A stretch of DNA of 64,000 nucleotides from JALHNI01 sp965229305 (GTDB lineage: Bacteria; Acidobacteriota; Terriglobia; Bryobacterales; Bryobacteraceae). The stretch spans positions 62,001 to 126,000 of the forward strand of contig CBDDIZ010000025.1 of assembly GCA_965229305.1 (NCBI GenBank), in the 5' to 3' direction. Made by a program: the position numbers and the translations under genes. Of the stretch, positions 52,917-62,065 are shown piece after piece; within the stretch, counting starts at the first letter, position 1, and each line of letters begins with the position of its first letter. Below the pieces are notes generated by a model that was not told the origin of the DNA, ran no database searches, and saw nothing but the letters and a program-made list of their open reading frames with translations.

Positions 52917-53902
52917 TTCTGCTCGCCGTGGGCGCGGTCTTCTGGGTATGGAGATCGGGCACCCGGCAACTGGAAGCGCTGCGCGACCTTACCCGTAAGC
53001 TGGACCGGATTGGCTCGCGAGTACTCGCCGCCGAATCGCGACGCGCTGTCGCCGACGTGCTCGAACAGGACTTGCCCGGCGCGCTCGGCCCGGTGAACTG
53101 GCGCCTGTATTTCTACGAACGCGCCCGCCGCACGCTCGAAGCCGGCGTGGAGATCATCCCCGTCCACGCGCCCGCCGAAGGCGAACCGGCCATGATTGCC
53201 TTGGCCTTCCGCCATCGGGTGCCGTCGCGCTTGCGGCCGCCCGGTACGGCCGAGACCATCCACTATCTGCCCTGCGGCTTGAACGACGATACGCATGGCG
53301 TGCTTGTAGTGCGGGGCGAAAGTCTGGGAGAAGCCGACGCCGAAGCGCTCAGCCATCTGGCCAATCAGGTAGGCGCCGCGCTGGCCCATCTGGAGGCTCG
53401 CGTGGGCCGCGAACTCGAGGCTCGGACAGAAAAGCGGCAAGCCGTCGGCGAAGTGCTGAACCGGGTGATCGGCGAGATTGAGCAGCAGGGCCAGTTCCCC
53501 GCCCTAGTGGACCGGCTGCGCGCCATGATGCGCGAAGAGGACCGCCACCTCGCGACCCACGTCGACGTCGCTCCCGTCGGCCCCATCCGCACCACGCTGC
53601 TGCTGGAGCCGGACCTCAACCTGCGCCGCGGCTATCTCGCCGCGCTGGGCGACCGCGGCATCCGCACGCTTCCGGCCACCACGGTCGATGAAGCGGCCGA
53701 CCGCCTGGAGCGCGTCCCCTTCGACTTGGTGTTCTGCTCTGCCAGCCTGGCCCAAAGCGGCTGGCTCGACATCGCCAATCGTCTGGGCCGGCGCGGCCGC
53801 CTGGTGTGGCTCGCAGACTCGCGCAGCGCCCACTGGGTGGATGGCTCCGGCCTGCCCGTCATCACCGACGTCGATGGGCTCGCCGCCGTCGTCGCCGGCT
53901 GA
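52883..53902 (+). CDS. Membrane-anchored protein with GAF-like and receiver-like regions
   Basis: This 339-aa protein has one N-terminal TM helix (AWYAVILLAVGAVFWVWRSG). Next comes a helical region, a GAF-like part (about 70-185: WRLYFYERARRTLEAGVEII, GVLVVRGESLGEADAEALSH), a coiled linker and a C-terminal flavodoxin-like part (IRTTLLLEPDLNLRRGYLAA, PFDLVFCSASLAQSGWLDIA). The last resembles a CheY receiver without a clear phospho-acceptor environment. It may be a degenerate signalling protein. It overlaps the HAD gene by 34 bases, implying translational coupling. Confidence 0.65.
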   Translation: MAPDATAWYAVILLAVGAVFWVWRSGTRQLEALRDLTRKLDRIGSRVLAAESRRAVADVLEQDLPGALGPVNWRLYFYERARRTLEAGVEIIPVHAPAEGEPAMIALAFRHRVPSRLRPPGTAETIHYLPCGLNDDTHGVLVVRGESLGEADAEALSHLANQVGAALAHLEARVGRELEARTEKRQAVGEVLNRVIGEIEQQGQFPALVDRLRAMMREEDRHLATHVDVAPVGPIRTTLLLEPDLNLRRGYLAALGDRGIRTLPATTVDEAADRLERVPFDLVFCSASLAQSGWLDIANRLGRRGRLVWLADSRSAHWVDGSGLPVITDVDGLAAVVAG

Positions 53903-53944
53903 AACGTTTCCCAGCCCTCCCACGTCAAAATCGGTGGGACCATA

Positions 53945-54424
53945 GTGAACATGAAGAAGAGTTTGCTCGCGCTGGCCATCGTCGGCGCGTTGTTTGCGCA
54001 GGATCGTTATAAGGGCCCCCGCCCGCCGAAGACCGACATTCCTTACCTGCTCCACGCCAACAACCTCGTCGAAACCGACGCGGGCGAAGCGCAGGAAAGC
54101 AAGGCCAAGAACGACACCGTGTATACGGTTAGCGGCAGTGCCGCGCGGGCTCGCACGCCGCTCTCCGAACCGATCTTCTTAATCGCCGTCGACAAGCTCT
54201 CCGCCGAAAAATTCAGTTGCTACCGCATGGAAGTAAAGGGCGGCAGCCGGCAGTTGGTACTGCCAGCCAAACCCGGCAAGAACTCGCCTCGCCCCATGCG
54301 GATGAACGTGACGCGCGTCCAGGATAATCTCTACCGCATGGAACTCTCCGAAACGCTGCAGAACGGCGAATATACGCTGTCGCCGGACGGTTCAAATCAG
54401 GCGTTCTCTTTCTCCGTCTACTAA
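53945..54424 (+). CDS. Small exported hypothetical protein
   Basis: This protein of about 157-159 aa begins GTG at 53945 or ATG at 53951 (MKKSLLALAIVGALFAQDRY), a clear signal peptide. The mature part includes EPIFLIAVDKLSAEKFSCYR, RQLVLPAKPGKN and NGEYTLSPDG. This pattern is seen in short acidobacterial exported beta-proteins without known function. GGTGGG at 53932-53937 is better spaced for the GTG. It is convergent with mfd and overlaps it by four bases. Confidence 0.7.
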   Translation: MNMKKSLLALAIVGALFAQDRYKGPRPPKTDIPYLLHANNLVETDAGEAQESKAKNDTVYTVSGSAARARTPLSEPIFLIAVDKLSAEKFSCYRMEVKGGSRQLVLPAKPGKNSPRPMRMNVTRVQDNLYRMELSETLQNGEYTLSPDGSNQAFSFSVY

Positions 54425-57400
54425 GCCCGAATCGCGTCCAACTGCCGCTTGAGATACGCCAGCAACTCACTGGGCTGGCTGAAGGCCGGCGCCACAATCC
54501 GCAGCACGCCCGCCGGGGTGAACTGCGCCTGCGGCGTGCGCTTCACATACTCCATCAAACGCATCGGCTCGATCTGCGCGCGCTCGTGCAGCTTGATGTT
54601 AAAGAAACCATGCCGGCGGTCCACCGCCTCCACGCCGACTTGCTGCGCCAGGCACTTGAGCAGCGCGAACTCGATCAGCGTCGTGAGGCCGGGGGGCGTG
54701 GGACCGTAGCGGTCCGCCAGTTCCGCCAGCAACTTCTCGCCGGCCGCCGCGTCCTTCACGTCGGCGATCTTCTTGTAAGCGCGCAGCCGCTGATTCTCGT
54801 CGCTGATGTATTCGGGCGGAATGCGCACATCGATGCCCAGATTCAGCGTCGAATGAATCTCGAGCGGCACCTCTTCGCCCTTCAACTCACGCACGCTCTC
54901 CTCGAGCAGCTTCAGATAGGTTTCAAAGCCCACGGCCGCAATCTGGCCATGCTGTTCGCCGCCCAACAAGTTGCCGGCGCCGCGCAATTCCAGGTCGAGC
55001 GCGGCGATCTTGAAGCCCGCGCCTAGGTCGCTAAACTCCTTGAGCGCCGCCAGACGCTTGCGCGCCACTTCGGTCAGTTCCGTATCTTCCGGCACGAGTA
55101 AGTATGCATAGGCGCGCCGATTGGAGCGGCCCACGCGCCCGCGCAACTGGTACAGCTCCGACAAGCCATATCGCTCCGCATTCTCGATGAAGATCGTGTT
55201 CGCCTTCGGAATGTCGAGACCGTTCTCCGCAATCGTCGTGCAGACGAAGACATCGAACTCATGCCGCATGAAGCCGAGCAGTACCTTCTCGAGCTCCGCC
55301 TCGCCCATCTGCCCGTGGCCCACGCCGATACGGACATTCGGCAAGACTTCCTGGATCGAGGCTGCCCGCATGAAGATCGTGTCCACACGGTTGTGGATGA
55401 AGTAGACCTGCCCGCCGCGGCTCAACTCCTGCTCGATGCCTTCCTTTACCCGCTTCAGATCGAAGTGCGCCACCACGGTGTGGATCGCCAGGCGATCCTT
55501 CGGCGGCGTCTCGATGACGGACATGTCCCGGATCCCCAGCAACGACATGTGCAGCGTGCGCGGAATGGGCGTCGCGCTCATGGCGAGCACATCGACGTTA
55601 TGCCGGATCTGCTTCAACGCTTCCTTATGCCGCACGCCGAAGCGCTGCTCTTCGTCGACGATCAACAAACCCAGGTCGGCAAACTTCACGTCCTTCGAGA
55701 GGATGCGCTGCGTGCCGATCACGATGTCCACTTTGCCCGACTCAAGATCGGCCAGCACTTCCTTCACCTCCTTGGCGGAACGAAACCGCGACAGATGCTC
55801 GATGCGCGCCGGAAAGGCCGCAAAACGCCGTTTGAAGGTTTCGAAATGCTGGAACGCGAGTACGGTGGTGGGCGCGAGCAACGCGACCTGTTTGCCGTCG
55901 CCCAGGGCTTTGAAGGCCGTCCGCATCGCGACTTCGGTTTTGCCGAAGCCGACGTCGCCGCACAGCAGCCGGTCCATCGGCTGTTCGCCTTCCATGTCGC
56001 GCTTGATGTCGCGGACGGCGTTCAACTGATCCTTGGTCGCCGTGTACTCGAACGAGTCTTCAAACTCTCGCTGCCAATTGGAATCGGGCGAGAACGAGAA
56101 GCCTCCCGCCATCTTCCGGGCGGCGTAGAGCTTGAGTAACTCGTCGGCCATATCGACCATGCGCGCCTTCACGCGGGCCTTGGTCTTGGTCCACGTCACG
56201 CCGCCCATGCGATCGAGCGGCGGCGCCGCATCGCCCGCGCCGCGATACTTCGAAATCAGGTCCAGCCGCGTGAGCGGCACGTACAGCTTCGCTTCGCCCG
56301 CGTACTCGAGCAGCATGAAGTCGCCCGGCTGATCGCCCTGCTTGATCTCGCGGACGCCGACGAACTTACCCACGCCGTGCGTGACGTGCACTACGTAATC
56401 GCCCGGCTTCAGATCCGCCACATCCATGGCGAACGCGCCCAGGTTGGTTCGCACCTGCGGGGCGGCCACCACGCCGCTCGAATCGAAAACGTCGTCGATG
56501 CCGTAGAGCGCGAGGCGCGCGTCCATCAGAGTCACGCCGCGGCGAATGGCGCCGCGCACCAGATAGGTGGAAGCCATCTCGCCTTGATAGGCCCGGTCGG
56601 CGAGCATCGCCGGCGTCGTTTCGTTCGAGACAATGCCCAACTGATAGGGCATTTCGTACTGTTTGAAGATGTCGGCCAGGCGCTCCACTTCGCCCGAAGC
56701 CGGAGCGAAGAACATGCTCCGTCCGCCTTCATGCGCCCAGGTGCGCGCTTCGCTGATGGCCTGCGTGACGTTGCCGCGGAAGGTCAGTGCGGGCCGCGTG
56801 GGAATCGTCAGAGCATCTTCGCCCGAACCGAGTCCCAACTCGCGCAAGGTCAGTTGCGGCAGCCCTTCGGCCTGGCCATGAAACTCGCCCCATTGGAAGA
56901 AGTTCGCTTCCGCTAAGTCGGAGTCCTCAGCCAGCCGCTTCGCATAGCGCTCGGCCGCGCCCTTGGTCTGCTCCGGCTCATCCCAGACGATCAGCGGTTT
57001 GGACAAGAGCTGAAACAGCGCTCGCGAACGCGGATGCTCCAGCGCCCGGCGAAACTCCCAGCCGGAGCGCTGCGCTGCAATCTCCATCGGCCGAGGAAAC
57101 TCCGTCAGCGGCAGCACCAGCACGCTGTCCACCTTCGTCACGGAACGCTGCGTGGCGATGTCGAACCGCCGCAGCGAATCGATCGTGTCGCCGAAGAACT
57201 CGATGCGAATCGGCCGCCCAGCCTCTGGCGGAAAGATGTCCACAATGCCGCCGCGCACCGAATACTCGCCCACCATCTCCACCGGTTCGCGCGGCTCGTA
57301 GCCGATCGATTGCAGATGCTGCACCAGCGTCTCGATCGGCACCTCGTCATCCACCTTCAGGTGCAACGCCAGTTGGCGGTAAGCCTCGGCGTCTTCCACG

Positions 57401-57819
57401 CGGAACAGCGCGCTCGCCACCGGCGCAATCACGATCGGCACCCGCTGGCTCGCCTGCCGCCAGAGCCCCACCGCGCGCTGCTCACTGATTTCGTCATGCG
57501 GCGACAGACCCTGGTGCGGCAGCACGTCAAAGGCCGGCAGCACCATTGGCACCGGCTCGCCCTCGGGCGCCAGCATGTCGAAGAACGTCTTCAGCGGATC
57601 GAACAGCGCCTCCGCCTGTTGATTGCCGTCCACCACCACCAGCAATTGCCGTCCTGTGGCCTGCCACAGATGGACGAGGTAGAGCGCCTTGGCTGTCAGC
57701 GTCAGCCCATTCAGTTCCACCTGGGCCCCGGCGTTCTGCAGAAAACGGTGGATCAGTTCCTCGAAATGAGGATGCCGCGCGGCGGACTGCAACAGATCTC
57801 GGACGGCGGGATGGGTCAT
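54421..57819 (-). CDS. mfd: Transcription-repair coupling factor Mfd
   Basis: This 1132-aa protein has the full Mfd layout. It has a UvrB-like N-terminal module (LVVVDGNQQAEALFDPL, VLPAFDVLPHQGLSPHDEIS) and the CarD-like RNA-polymerase-binding domain near 490-555 (KPGDYVVHVTHGVGKFVGVR). The RecG-like SF2 translocase has Walker A LLCGDVGFGKTEVAMRTAF and motif II LLIVDEEQRFGVRHKEAL, then motif VI QLRGRVGRSNRRAYAYLL. A C-terminal TRCF domain follows. It removes RNA polymerase stalled at DNA lesions and recruits UvrA. It is downstream of rfaE2, with an ATGA overlap. Confidence 0.98.
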   Translation of the reverse strand: MTHPAVRDLLQSAARHPHFEELIHRFLQNAGAQVELNGLTLTAKALYLVHLWQATGRQLLVVVDGNQQAEALFDPLKTFFDMLAPEGEPVPMVLPAFDVLPHQGLSPHDEISEQRAVGLWRQASQRVPIVIAPVASALFRVEDAEAYRQLALHLKVDDEVPIETLVQHLQSIGYEPREPVEMVGEYSVRGGIVDIFPPEAGRPIRIEFFGDTIDSLRRFDIATQRSVTKVDSVLVLPLTEFPRPMEIAAQRSGWEFRRALEHPRSRALFQLLSKPLIVWDEPEQTKGAAERYAKRLAEDSDLAEANFFQWGEFHGQAEGLPQLTLRELGLGSGEDALTIPTRPALTFRGNVTQAISEARTWAHEGGRSMFFAPASGEVERLADIFKQYEMPYQLGIVSNETTPAMLADRAYQGEMASTYLVRGAIRRGVTLMDARLALYGIDDVFDSSGVVAAPQVRTNLGAFAMDVADLKPGDYVVHVTHGVGKFVGVREIKQGDQPGDFMLLEYAGEAKLYVPLTRLDLISKYRGAGDAAPPLDRMGGVTWTKTKARVKARMVDMADELLKLYAARKMAGGFSFSPDSNWQREFEDSFEYTATKDQLNAVRDIKRDMEGEQPMDRLLCGDVGFGKTEVAMRTAFKALGDGKQVALLAPTTVLAFQHFETFKRRFAAFPARIEHLSRFRSAKEVKEVLADLESGKVDIVIGTQRILSKDVKFADLGLLIVDEEQRFGVRHKEALKQIRHNVDVLAMSATPIPRTLHMSLLGIRDMSVIETPPKDRLAIHTVVAHFDLKRVKEGIEQELSRGGQVYFIHNRVDTIFMRAASIQEVLPNVRIGVGHGQMGEAELEKVLLGFMRHEFDVFVCTTIAENGLDIPKANTIFIENAERYGLSELYQLRGRVGRSNRRAYAYLLVPEDTELTEVARKRLAALKEFSDLGAGFKIAALDLELRGAGNLLGGEQHGQIAAVGFETYLKLLEESVRELKGEEVPLEIHSTLNLGIDVRIPPEYISDENQRLRAYKKIADVKDAAAGEKLLAELADRYGPTPPGLTTLIEFALLKCLAQQVGVEAVDRRHGFFNIKLHERAQIEPMRLMEYVKRTPQAQFTPAGVLRIVAPAFSQPSELLAYLKRQLDAIRA

Positions 57820-58298
57820 TCCGGACGAGAGTTAATCAATTCCACGATGTTGGTGGTCGAGTAGCCCGGCTCAAGCGGCAGCGCCATCACTTGCCCGCCG
57901 GCGGCTTCCACTTCTTCACGCCCCGCAATGAAATGCGACCAGTCCGCGCCCTTCACCAGAAAGTCCGGCAGCACCTCGGCGATCAGTTCCCTGGGCGTGT
58001 CTTCGTCGAACAGCGTCACCGCATCCACCGCCGCCAGGCCCAGCGCCATGCCCGCGCGCGACTGCTCCGGCAGCATGGGCCGCATAGGACCCTTTAAACG
58101 CTGCACGCTCGCATCCGTGTTCAACGCCAGAATCAGCACATCGCCCAGCGCCCGCGCGCTCTCCAGCAACCGGATGTGGCCCGGATGCAGGATGTCGTAG
58201 CAGCCGTTGGTGAACACCACGCGCCGCCCTTCGGCCCGCCAGCGCTCACGTTGCGCCACTAAATCCGCGCGCTCATAAAACACACCCATATACTGCAA
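57816..58298 (-). CDS. rfaE2: D-glycero-beta-D-manno-heptose 1-phosphate adenylyltransferase
   Basis: This 160-aa cytidylyltransferase-fold protein has FTNGCYDILHPGHIRLLESA (the HxGH site), ALNTDASVQRLKGPMRPM and the C-terminal GYSTTNIVELI. It corresponds to the C-terminal domain of bifunctional HldE and makes ADP-heptose for lipopolysaccharide. The kinase gene is not adjacent. The gene overlaps mfd by four bases and is divergent from the M20 gene with only 2 bases between the starts as given. A start two or so codons inside (Met4) is therefore possible. Confidence 0.93.
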   Translation of the reverse strand: MQYMGVFYERADLVAQRERWRAEGRRVVFTNGCYDILHPGHIRLLESARALGDVLILALNTDASVQRLKGPMRPMLPEQSRAGMALGLAAVDAVTLFDEDTPRELIAEVLPDFLVKGADWSHFIAGREEVEAAGGQVMALPLEPGYSTTNIVELINSRPE

Positions 58299-58300
58299 TT

Positions 58301-59563
58301 ATGAATCGTCTTCTCCCGCTGATGGGCGTGGTCCTGCTCCAGGCGGCTTCTCCCGAGCGCGACGCCCGCCTGGCGCAGGCCGCCCAGTCGATGAAGCCCA
58401 AGCTCATCGATACGCGCCGCGACTTTCACATGCACCCCGAACTCTCGAATCGCGAAGCGCGAACCGGGAAGGTGGTGGCGGAGCGCCTCCGCGCGCTCGG
58501 CTTCGACGAAGTCCGCACCGGCGTGGCGCGCCATGGCGTCGTCGGCATTCTCAAGGGCAAGCTCCCTGGCGGCGTGGTTGCTTGGCGGACGGACATGGAT
58601 GCCCTGCCGATCAACGAGACGATGAACATCCCGTACAAGAGCCAGAACCCCGGCGCCAAGCACGCCTGCGGGCACGATGGACACCTCTCGGTCGCGCTGG
58701 GCACGGCCGAGATCCTCAGCAGCCTGCGCGACCAGATCCGCGGCACCATCGTCTTTATCTTCCAGCCGGCCGAAGAAGGTCCGCCGCCGGGAGAAGAGGG
58801 CGGCGCCCCGCTGATGATCAAGGAAGGCGTCCTCGACCGGCCCAAGGTGCAGGCCATCTTCGGGCTCCACATGTCGATGGGCGGCCGCGCTGGCACCGCC
58901 GGCTACACCAGCGGACCTTCTCAGGCTTCGTCGGACACTTACGAGATCGTCCTGCGCGGCAAGCGCAGCCACGGCGCCAATCCTCACGAGGGGATTGACG
59001 CCATCGCCATGGCTGCCCAGTGTTATCAGGGTCTGCAACTCATCAAGAGCCGTCGCATCGACGCCCAGCAGCCCATGGTCCTCACCATCGGCAAGATCGC
59101 CGGCGGCGACCGTCATAACGTCCTCGCCCAGGAAGTCCGCATGGATGGCACGCTCCGTACCTTCAGTGAGAAGACCCGCGAAGAAGTCCGCACCATGATG
59201 AAACAGACGCTCGCTAACTGCACCGGCATGCTGGGCGGCACCTACGAGCTCAACTTCATCGGCGTCGGCAATCCGCCCGTCGTGAATGACCCGCCGTTGG
59301 TCGCCAAGGCCGTGCCATCGCTCGAGCGCGTGCTTGGCAAGGACAACGTGAAGGCCAGTCCGCCGGCGATGGTCTCCGAGGACTTCTCTTACTACCAGCT
59401 CAAGATCCCGGGCTTCTTCTGGTGGCTGGGCATCGCGAACCCGGAACGCGGCATCACCGGCGGCCTGCACACTGCCGACATGGATATGGACGAAGACGCA
59501 CTCGTTCACGGAGTGAAAGCAGCTTCGGCGATGTTACTCGACTTTCTGGATCAGCAACGCTGA
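58301..59563 (+). CDS. M20 family amidohydrolase (exported)
   Basis: This 420-aa protein has a short signal-like N-terminus (MNRLLPLMGVVLLQAASPER). The M20D pattern is present: DFHMHPELSNREARTGKVVA, VVAWRTDMDALPINETM, KHACGHDGHLSVALGTAEIL (metal ligands), FQPAEEGPPPG, GLHMSMGGRAG and VSEDFSYYQLKIPGFFWWLG. Such enzymes hydrolyse N-acyl amino acids or related amides. The end overlaps the 3' end of the convergent prmA gene by 30 bases. Confidence 0.92.
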   Translation: MNRLLPLMGVVLLQAASPERDARLAQAAQSMKPKLIDTRRDFHMHPELSNREARTGKVVAERLRALGFDEVRTGVARHGVVGILKGKLPGGVVAWRTDMDALPINETMNIPYKSQNPGAKHACGHDGHLSVALGTAEILSSLRDQIRGTIVFIFQPAEEGPPPGEEGGAPLMIKEGVLDRPKVQAIFGLHMSMGGRAGTAGYTSGPSQASSDTYEIVLRGKRSHGANPHEGIDAIAMAAQCYQGLQLIKSRRIDAQQPMVLTIGKIAGGDRHNVLAQEVRMDGTLRTFSEKTREEVRTMMKQTLANCTGMLGGTYELNFIGVGNPPVVNDPPLVAKAVPSLERVLGKDNVKASPPAMVSEDFSYYQLKIPGFFWWLGIANPERGITGGLHTADMDMDEDALVHGVKAASAMLLDFLDQQR

Positions 59564-60274
59564 CCAGCCTTCTAAGTCGAACTGCCGGCCGGGGCCGAAA
59601 ACGGCTTCCAGGCGCGCGACACTCGAAGGCCGAAAGCCTGATAGAATCACCGCCCGTCGCGTCACGCGGAGTAAGTCCTGCGCCAAAGTCACTAATACCT
59701 CGGCATTGATGTTCGCCGTCACCACATCGACGCTCGCCGCTTTGACCGCACGCGCCGAGCCCACAAAGTAGTCGACGGGAATGTGCTCGCGCGCCACGCG
59801 TACGTCGGCCTCTTCGATGTCGCAGCCGATCGCACGCGCGCCCAAGAGACCCGTCGCGGCGCACAGAATTCCGGAGCCGCAACCCACGTCGAGAACGCGA
59901 TCGCCCGCGCGCACGGCCGCTTCGAGCCCCATCATCGCCAGCCGCGTCCCGGGATGCTCACCCGTTCCGCACGCCATCCCCGGCTGATACTCCAGACGCA
60001 GGCGTCCCTCGGGCGTTGGCTCGGTCAACCAGGCGGGCGTCAGATAGAAGCGCTCGCCCACCAGGCGCGGCTGCCAGTTCTCCTGCCAGGCGGTGCTCCA
60101 ATCCTCGCTGGGCGCCGCCTCGGGCGTCCCGAACTGAGCCGCGGTGTCGAAGTCTGCGAACCAGGCGACTAACTCAGAGTCTTCCTGTAACACGCCCAAA
60201 GTACCGGCCTCGTGTAAGTCGGCCACTAAGGCGTCCTGCTGTTCCGCCTCACACCCAATACGGACGGTGAACAC
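59534..60274 (-). CDS. prmA: Ribosomal protein L11 methyltransferase
   Basis: This 246-aa protein has the PrmA substrate-side motif PGMACGTGEHPGTRLAM, SAM motif I VLDVGCGSGILCAATGLLG, and TANINAEVLVTLA. It starts with GTG, whose G is shared with the TAG stop of the acyl-CoA synthetase gene, so the two are translationally coupled. It methylates L11 in characterised bacteria. The size is slightly short but within the family. Confidence 0.92.
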   Translation of the reverse strand: MFTVRIGCEAEQQDALVADLHEAGTLGVLQEDSELVAWFADFDTAAQFGTPEAAPSEDWSTAWQENWQPRLVGERFYLTPAWLTEPTPEGRLRLEYQPGMACGTGEHPGTRLAMMGLEAAVRAGDRVLDVGCGSGILCAATGLLGARAIGCDIEEADVRVAREHIPVDYFVGSARAVKAASVDVVTANINAEVLVTLAQDLLRVTRRAVILSGFRPSSVARLEAVFGPGRQFDLEGWSALLIQKVE

Positions 60275-61866
60275 TAACCCTGCACTCGCTTCTCTTTACC
60301 GGTCCAATACTTCTCTCGCAGCACGATCTTCTTGATCTTGCCGGTGCCGGTCTTCACCAGCGGCTCCGAGGAGAACTCGATCAGGCGCGGCATCTTGAAG
60401 CGGCCCAATCGCGTGCTGAGATACTCGATCAGTTCCTCGGCCGTCAGCGCCGCATCCTGCTTCAGCACCACAATGGCCGCCGGCACTTCGCCCCATCGTT
60501 CATCGGGCGCCGCCACCACCGCGCACTCGAACACCGCCGGATGCGAGAAGATCGCCTTCTCCACTTCGATCGACGAGATGTTCTCGCCGCCTGAAATGAT
60601 GATCTCCTTCTTCCGGTCGACGATATGAATCTGGCTATGCTCGTCCCACACGGCCATATCGCCGGTGTGAAACCAACCGCCCTCCATCACCGCGCGCGTG
60701 GCCTCGGCTTCGCGATAGTAGCCTTCCATCACATGATCCCCGCGCGCCACCACTTCGCCGATCGCCTCCATGTCGCGCGCGACGTCGTTCATCTCGCCGT
60801 CCACCACGCGCACCTCGACCCCGGGCGAAGCCCAGCCCGCCATGGCCTGACGCCGTAGCCGCTCCGGCTTCACCGAGTAGTCCACGCCCTCTTTCCAGCG
60901 CGAGGTCGTCAACAACGGCGCGGTCTCCGTGAGCCCGTACCCGCAGATGCACTCGCAGCCCATCGCCTGCTCCAGCCGGTCAATCAATTCCGGCGAAGAC
61001 GCGGCCCCGCCCAGAATGATCTGCTTCAAGCTGCTGACGTCGTAATCCTTGATGCCTGGATGATTGATCAGCGCATTGGCCATCGTCGGCACCAGGCACA
61101 TGTAAGTCGCCTGGTGCTGTTGCGTCAGCCCCAGCACAAACGCCGGATCGAACCGCCGCACCATCACCTGCTTCCAACCCATCATCGTGCTCACCTGCGG
61201 TCGGCCCCAGCCATTCGCATGGAACAGCGGGATCGTATGCAGGTCGACCACGTCGCGCCGATGTTCCAGCAGCACCGCCATATCGATCGCATGCAGATAC
61301 AAGGTCCGGTGCGTCAGCATCACACCCTTCGGCGTTCCGGTGCTGCCGCTCGTGTAGAACAGTTCCGCCACCGAGTTCTCATCCACCGAGCCGATGTCCG
61401 CGCGCTCCGGTTCGCCCGTCGCCAGAAAGTCCTCGTACACCAGATCGGCGCACGCGGGCTTCTCCGCATCCAGGGTCATGAAGAACTCGATGCCGCCGCA
61501 CATCGTCCGCAGCTTCTCCACCAGCGGCACAAAATCATTCTCAAACGCCAGCATCCGCGCGCCCGAATGATTCAAAATCGTCGCCAGTTCATGCAGCGAG
61601 AGACGCACGTTCAACGGCATCACGATCGCGCGCGCCTGCACCACGCCGTAATAGGCTTCGAGCAACTGATTCGTATTGAAGCTGAGATAGGCCACGCGAT
61701 CGCCGGCGAGAATGCCAATCTTCTTGAGCGCCGTGGCCAGGCGTCCCACGCGGTCGCCGAACTCGCGATACGTGAACTGCCGGTCTCCAGACACCACCCC
61801 GACGCGATCGCCAAAGAGATCCACTGCCCGGTTCAGGCAGCGCAAAGGAGTAAGCGGTACGAACAT
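60274..61866 (-). CDS. Acyl-CoA synthetase (AMP-binding)
   Basis: This 530-aa protein has the adenylate-forming motifs ELFYTSGSTGTPKGVMLTHR, GYGLTETAPLL and GWFHTGDMAVWDEHSQIHIV, then DRKKEIIISGGENISSIEVE and KTGTGKIKK with the catalytic Lys. This fits the long- or medium-chain fatty-acyl-CoA ligase group, activating a carboxylic acid to its CoA ester. It shares one base with prmA downstream and lies 13 bases after the small zinc-ribbon gene, all on the minus strand. Confidence 0.93.
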   Translation of the reverse strand: MFVPLTPLRCLNRAVDLFGDRVGVVSGDRQFTYREFGDRVGRLATALKKIGILAGDRVAYLSFNTNQLLEAYYGVVQARAIVMPLNVRLSLHELATILNHSGARMLAFENDFVPLVEKLRTMCGGIEFFMTLDAEKPACADLVYEDFLATGEPERADIGSVDENSVAELFYTSGSTGTPKGVMLTHRTLYLHAIDMAVLLEHRRDVVDLHTIPLFHANGWGRPQVSTMMGWKQVMVRRFDPAFVLGLTQQHQATYMCLVPTMANALINHPGIKDYDVSSLKQIILGGAASSPELIDRLEQAMGCECICGYGLTETAPLLTTSRWKEGVDYSVKPERLRRQAMAGWASPGVEVRVVDGEMNDVARDMEAIGEVVARGDHVMEGYYREAEATRAVMEGGWFHTGDMAVWDEHSQIHIVDRKKEIIISGGENISSIEVEKAIFSHPAVFECAVVAAPDERWGEVPAAIVVLKQDAALTAEELIEYLSTRLGRFKMPRLIEFSSEPLVKTGTGKIKKIVLREKYWTGKEKRVQG

Positions 61867-61879
61867 GGTGCCTCGAGTC

Positions 61880-62050
61880 TTAGTAATAGTCGCTGCAAGA
61901 AAGATAGTAGCCGCATCTTTCGCAAAAGAGCTTACACTTGCGCTGCTGCAGGCGCAGACTGCACACCGGGCAATGCAACATAGGCTCTCGTTCAGCCGGC
62001 GAGGGCTGGGCGGCAGGAGGCGCGGGTTGGGGCTTGCTGACGATTGTCAC
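61880..62050 (-). CDS. Small zinc-ribbon protein
   Basis: This is a short gene of 56 codons from GTG at 62050, or 33 from ATG at 61981. The C-terminal 33 residues MLHCPVCSLRLQQRKCKLFC then ERCGYYLSCSDYY contain two Cys pairs (CPVC, CERC), a compact zinc-ribbon. The N-terminal part is Pro/Ala-rich. It precedes the acyl-CoA synthetase by 13 bases on the same strand and is divergent from ggt. No function is recognised. Confidence 0.65.
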   Translation of the reverse strand: MTIVSKPQPAPPAAQPSPAEREPMLHCPVCSLRLQQRKCKLFCERCGYYLSCSDYY

Positions 62051-62065
62051 AGTATAAACTGAGGT

